Assembly (NCBI GenBank): GCA_040754075.1
Contig: JBFMDH010000016.1
Coordinates: forward strand, 89,341 to 153,340
Source: Acidobacteriota bacterium
Lineage (GTDB): Bacteria > Acidobacteriota > Blastocatellia > UBA7656
Direction: 5' to 3'
DNA length: 64,000 bases
Shown here: in pieces, positions 61,468 to 64,000 of the stretch
How the letters are laid out: each line of letters opens with the position of its first letter
Position numbering within the stretch: position 1 is the stretch's first letter
Translations under genes and position numbers: made by a program
The notes under the pieces: generated by a model
What the model saw: the letters and a program-made list of their open reading frames with translations, nothing else
Database searches by the model: none
Told to the model about the DNA's origin: nothing

Positions 61468-61582
61468 CACGGATATCCATATCCGCCGGTTCTGATATTC
61501 CAGACAAATGATTGCCGACTATTCTACTTTGCCTTAATGTACGCCAGTTAAATCTGCGGATGTGGACATCCGCGTTCCCAGT
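61468..61582. repeat. REP pair downstream of the REP-associated transposase
   Basis: CACGGATATCCATATCCGCC at 61468-61488 and CTGCGGATGTGGACATCCGC then GTTCCCAG at 61555-61580. The outer one is the inverse complement of the outer one on the left side. Together with that pair it brackets the transposase. Confidence 0.75.
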
Positions 61583-61696
61583 GATGAGATAACAAAATCT
61601 GAAAAATTTTCAATTCAATCGGAACCTGCCTTATGGTATCTTCGTAATCGTTTACGATTGCTCGGAACAAATCACTCAACAATAAGGAGCAGGTCA

Positions 61697-63124
61697 ATGA
61701 AAAGGTTGGTTTTTGGTTTTTTTGCCTTAATAATCGTTGCGTTCTTATTTGCAAACTCGCAGACAAGCGCCAACAACACCAAAGTAAAAGATGTAACGTA
61801 CACGAAAGATGTCGCCAAAATTTTTAATGACAATTGTGTCGCCTGTCATCGCACCGGAGATATGGCTCCCTTTGCCCTGACCAGTTATAAAGAGGTTCGC
61901 CCGTGGGCGCGCTCCATTAAAGAAAAAGTCATCTCCAAGGAGATGCCGCCCTGGCACGCAGACCCCGCGCATGGTGAATTTTCAAATGACCGCAGACTGT
62001 CTAAGCAAGAGATCGATACCATCGTTGCCTGGGTTGACAGCGGCGCAAAAGAAGGCAATCCCAAAGATTTGCCACCCGCGCCGCAGTTCAACGATAAATG
62101 GCGCAAAGGCACACCCGATGCCATATTGACTATGCCTGAAGAGTATACCCTGAGCGCCGAAGGCACTGACGAATACAAATACTTTTTCATCCCGACCAAT
62201 TTTGATGAAGACAAATGGGTGCAGGCGGTTGAATCCATTCCCGGCAATCGCAAAGTTGTGCATCACATCATCGCTTTTGTGCAACCGCCGCGAAAGAAAG
62301 CCGAAAAGAATGCTTTCTCGCCAACCAAAGAGATGATCGAACGCATGATGGCGAAAGTTATCTTCAAGGAAGAAGGTTCATTGATGCGCACCAAACCCGA
62401 AGCCCCGGTCTTTGATAACGGTTGCGCGACCCCCGAAGGCGGCGCAGGAATTTTCATGGATGGAACCGGCAGAGACGAATCACAAGGTATGCTTGGTGGC
62501 GAAGCGCCGGGAAGCGAAGTTTTTGAATGGCCCATCGGAGTTGCCAAAAAACTTCCGAAAGGCGCAACCGTGGTTTTGCAGATGCACTATTCAAAAACCA
62601 CCGGCAAGGTTGAAAAAGACCGTTCAAGCGTAGGACTCTATTTCGCCAAAACCCCGCCCGTAAGAGAAGTGCATACGCAAATGGTGACCAATTACCATTT
62701 TCAAATTCCGCCGGGCGCAGCCAATCACGAAGTCAATGCCTGCTTTAGCTTCAAACATGCCGCGCATATTTACGGGTTGATGCCGCATATGCACCTGCGC
62801 GGCAAAGACATGAAAATTACTGCCGTTTATCCCGACGGGCGTTCGGAGATTTTAATCAATGTGCCCGGTTATAGTTTTAACTGGCAGACCAATTATTATC
62901 TGAAAACTCCGAAATCTGTACCTGCGGGAACGCGCATCGAAGTGGTTGCGCATTTCGATAATTCGGCAAAAAATAAATTTAACCCTGACCCGACCAAACC
63001 TGTGCGGTTTGGCGACCCGACTTACGATGAAATGATGATCGGTTTTGTCGATTACACGGTTGACGCAAATGTATTGAATGCGCCGAAAACCGAAGCCGGT
63101 CGCTCAGCAGTATCGAAAAATTGA
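61697..63124 (+). CDS. exported cytochrome c-like protein with copper ascorbate-monooxygenase-like C-terminus
   Basis: 475 residues from the ATG at 61697, where AAGGAGC and a signal peptide (RLVFGFFALIIVAFLF) agree; the longer frame to 61562 reads through a REP. Mature start KDVTYTKDVAKIFNDNCVAC, with CVACH as one c-type heme site and MPPWH a probable ligand. The second half resembles Cu type-II ascorbate-dependent monooxygenases (dopamine-beta-hydroxylase type): RKVVHHIIAFV, QMHYSKTTG, LMPHMHLRGKDMKI with His metal ligands. A secreted redox enzyme common in Acidobacteria/Verrucomicrobia; substrate unknown. Confidence 0.8.
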   Translation: MKRLVFGFFALIIVAFLFANSQTSANNTKVKDVTYTKDVAKIFNDNCVACHRTGDMAPFALTSYKEVRPWARSIKEKVISKEMPPWHADPAHGEFSNDRRLSKQEIDTIVAWVDSGAKEGNPKDLPPAPQFNDKWRKGTPDAILTMPEEYTLSAEGTDEYKYFFIPTNFDEDKWVQAVESIPGNRKVVHHIIAFVQPPRKKAEKNAFSPTKEMIERMMAKVIFKEEGSLMRTKPEAPVFDNGCATPEGGAGIFMDGTGRDESQGMLGGEAPGSEVFEWPIGVAKKLPKGATVVLQMHYSKTTGKVEKDRSSVGLYFAKTPPVREVHTQMVTNYHFQIPPGAANHEVNACFSFKHAAHIYGLMPHMHLRGKDMKITAVYPDGRSEILINVPGYSFNWQTNYYLKTPKSVPAGTRIEVVAHFDNSAKNKFNPDPTKPVRFGDPTYDEMMIGFVDYTVDANVLNAPKTEAGRSAVSKN

Positions 63125-63168
63125 AATCAAATTTGCACCCCTGACCCGACAGAACAGAATGGTTTATA

Positions 63169-63206
63169 AAAGCGGCTCGCTCACCCCGGAGCCGCTTTAT
63201 TTTTTA
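63169..63206 (+). terminator. Rho-independent terminator
   Basis: AAAGCGGCTC / GAGCCGCTTT form a 10-bp stem followed by ATTTTTT. It ends the cytochrome protein gene. The rest of the gap 63207-63467 shows no gene and holds one REP-like repeat. Confidence 0.85.
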
Positions 63207-63259
63207 TGGAGATAATCAATTACCATAGAGCGCCTTGCCACTAAACTGACTGAGGGGAT

Positions 63260-63290
63260 GTTGAGGAAGCGGTCTTTGACCGCGCTTCAA
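63260..63290. repeat. third copy of the TTGAGCAAGCGGTCTATGACCGC repeat
   Basis: TTGAGGAAGCGGTCTTTGAC then CGCGCTTCAA, with a GCGGTC/GACCGC stem and flanking GAAGCG/CGCTTC. Compare 16172-16200. It is isolated from the other two by 47 kb. Confidence 0.65.
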
Positions 63291-63467
63291 CCGGTTCAAG
63301 ATAAACGCCATCGCAAACTAATCTGCAAAAAATCGCACGCGAGTCAGCGGATGAAGCCTAAAATTGGGATGGCGCAAACAGTTGCAAAACTCGCCAGGTG
63401 AACGACCAAGGGGTTCGACAAAAGCGCAATTCGACAAGTCGCCGGATGCGATGACGACTCAGCAATC

Positions 63468-63875
63468 TCAATTGCCGTCGCGGTTTTTAGCCATCATTGC
63501 CAATCGCTCTTCACGGCTGATCGGTTTGGCGTGATAACCCTTTTCACCGTAAGGTTCTAAATTGTCGAGCCATAACTGGTGCAGCTCTTTTAATTCACTT
63601 AGATAATTCGGGCTTTGTCCGGGTTTAGGTTTGAGTTCATCGAGAATTTCAAAGACAAAAGCAACTTCACCGAATTCATTCCATTCTTTTTGTAAAGCCT
63701 TGTTGGTGTGCCCATTCATTTTCAATTGAAAGCGGTTGCTGTTGAATATGGCTTGCAGGTCTTGCGCATAGCCGATGAATATTTTCCCATTCACTTGATT
63801 GCGAATTTGATAAATTCCCATAGGCTTGTCGCTCTGCTGATAGCTTTTCTTCAATTCCTTTTTTCTTTCATTCAT
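63468..63875 (-). CDS. GIY-YIG nuclease-domain protein
   Basis: 135 residues from the ATG at 63875 (MNERKKELKKSYQQS). The domain begins MGIYQIRNQVNGKIFIGYAQ, a good GIY ... YIG match (here GIY and FIG). Arg of the usual R-x3-H region is not clear; the segment LKMNGHTNKALQKEWNEFGE holds the H and N that fit helix 2, and GEVAFVFEILDEL the conserved E. Homing-type or single-domain nuclease of unknown target. The longer frame upstream runs through the leader of the next gene and is rejected. Confidence 0.75.
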   Translation of the reverse strand: MNERKKELKKSYQQSDKPMGIYQIRNQVNGKIFIGYAQDLQAIFNSNRFQLKMNGHTNKALQKEWNEFGEVAFVFEILDELKPKPGQSPNYLSELKELHQLWLDNLEPYGEKGYHAKPISREERLAMMAKNRDGN

Positions 63876-63964
63876 CAATGGTTCGGACAAAAAATGAGAT
63901 GAAAAAATAAGCCAATACCGATTAAATGGATGTTTCCAGACACCAGACAATCGGAGATTGGCTT

Positions 63965-64000
63965 ATGACTTTCGTCAACCAGATTTTAGATCAGATGACC
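63965..64000 (+). CDS. start of a gene cut by the right edge
   Basis: ATG at 63965 follows CGGAG by about 7 bases and opens MTFVNQILDQMT with no stop before the window ends. It could be the first codons of a transposase or any other gene; nothing more can be said. Confidence 0.35.
   Translation, partial: MTFVNQILDQMT

Noticed and set aside
61562..61696. Longer N-terminus for the cytochrome-like gene
   Set aside because: The 45 extra codons read through the downstream REP and lack an RBS, while ATG 61697 has AAGGAGC and a signal peptide.

Overview
Single-copy chromosomal DNA of about 48-50% G+C. It is most likely from an Acidobacteriota bacterium, probably Blastocatellia. This is inferred from gene types and was not confirmed by any search. 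Typical types are a secreted 'VPFQFSVG...LPAGEYT' protein (10950-11393), a PQQ dehydrogenase with an inserted cytochrome c, a cytochrome/monooxygenase-like secreted protein, carboxypeptidase-regulatory-like and caspase-PEGA-TPR secreted proteins, an RHS protein and a REP-associated transposase. I saw no rRNA, tRNA, CRISPR array, prophage or complete insertion sequence.

Layout. 0.3-5 kb: tryptophan-to-kynurenine catabolism (tryptophan 2,3-dioxygenase, an unknown 247-residue protein, kynureninase) behind an old-yellow-enzyme with a fibronectin-III-like tail. 5-16 kb: a decayed toxin with an unusual antitoxin, a signal peptidase-like protein lacking the catalytic serine, crotonase, RidA, EamA transporter, pyroglutamyl peptidase, PQQ dehydrogenase and SerA. 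16-23.6 kb: an RHS region with a 1308-residue RHS protein ending in a cysteine-rich tip, two paralogous small membrane proteins downstream, a duplicated RHS fragment and more membrane proteins. 24-30 kb: a signalling cluster on the minus strand (PocR-GAF-GGDEF, an AAA ATPase fused to an RsbW-like kinase domain, STAS, GAF-HD-GYP) that joins c-di-GMP turnover to partner switching. 30-40 kb: D-cysteine desulfhydrase family enzyme, serine hydrolase, L,D-transpeptidase, two leaderless cell-wall hydrolases, queuosine-precursor transporter, MutS2. 40-53.5 kb: AddB-like nuclease, CBS-type ClC channel, BON protein, E1-alpha dehydrogenase and others. 53.6-56.7 kb: a sigma-54-type promoter and a ~700-nt leader with a probable c-di-GMP-I riboswitch, ahead of a secreted beta-helix/PKD protein. 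56.7-64 kb: uracil-DNA glycosylase, caspase-like protein, hydrolase, REP transposase with its REPs, cytochrome protein and a GIY-YIG protein.

The most interesting signals are the c-di-GMP axis and the palindromic repeats. For the first, a cluster that should make and break c-di-GMP lies 24 kb from a leader that looks like a c-di-GMP sensor, and that riboswitch seems to have had a repeat hairpin inserted into one of its stems. For the second, at least eight unrelated families of hairpin-forming repeats sit between genes. One family belongs to the REP transposase. Another is a ~180-bp MITE-like element present twice.
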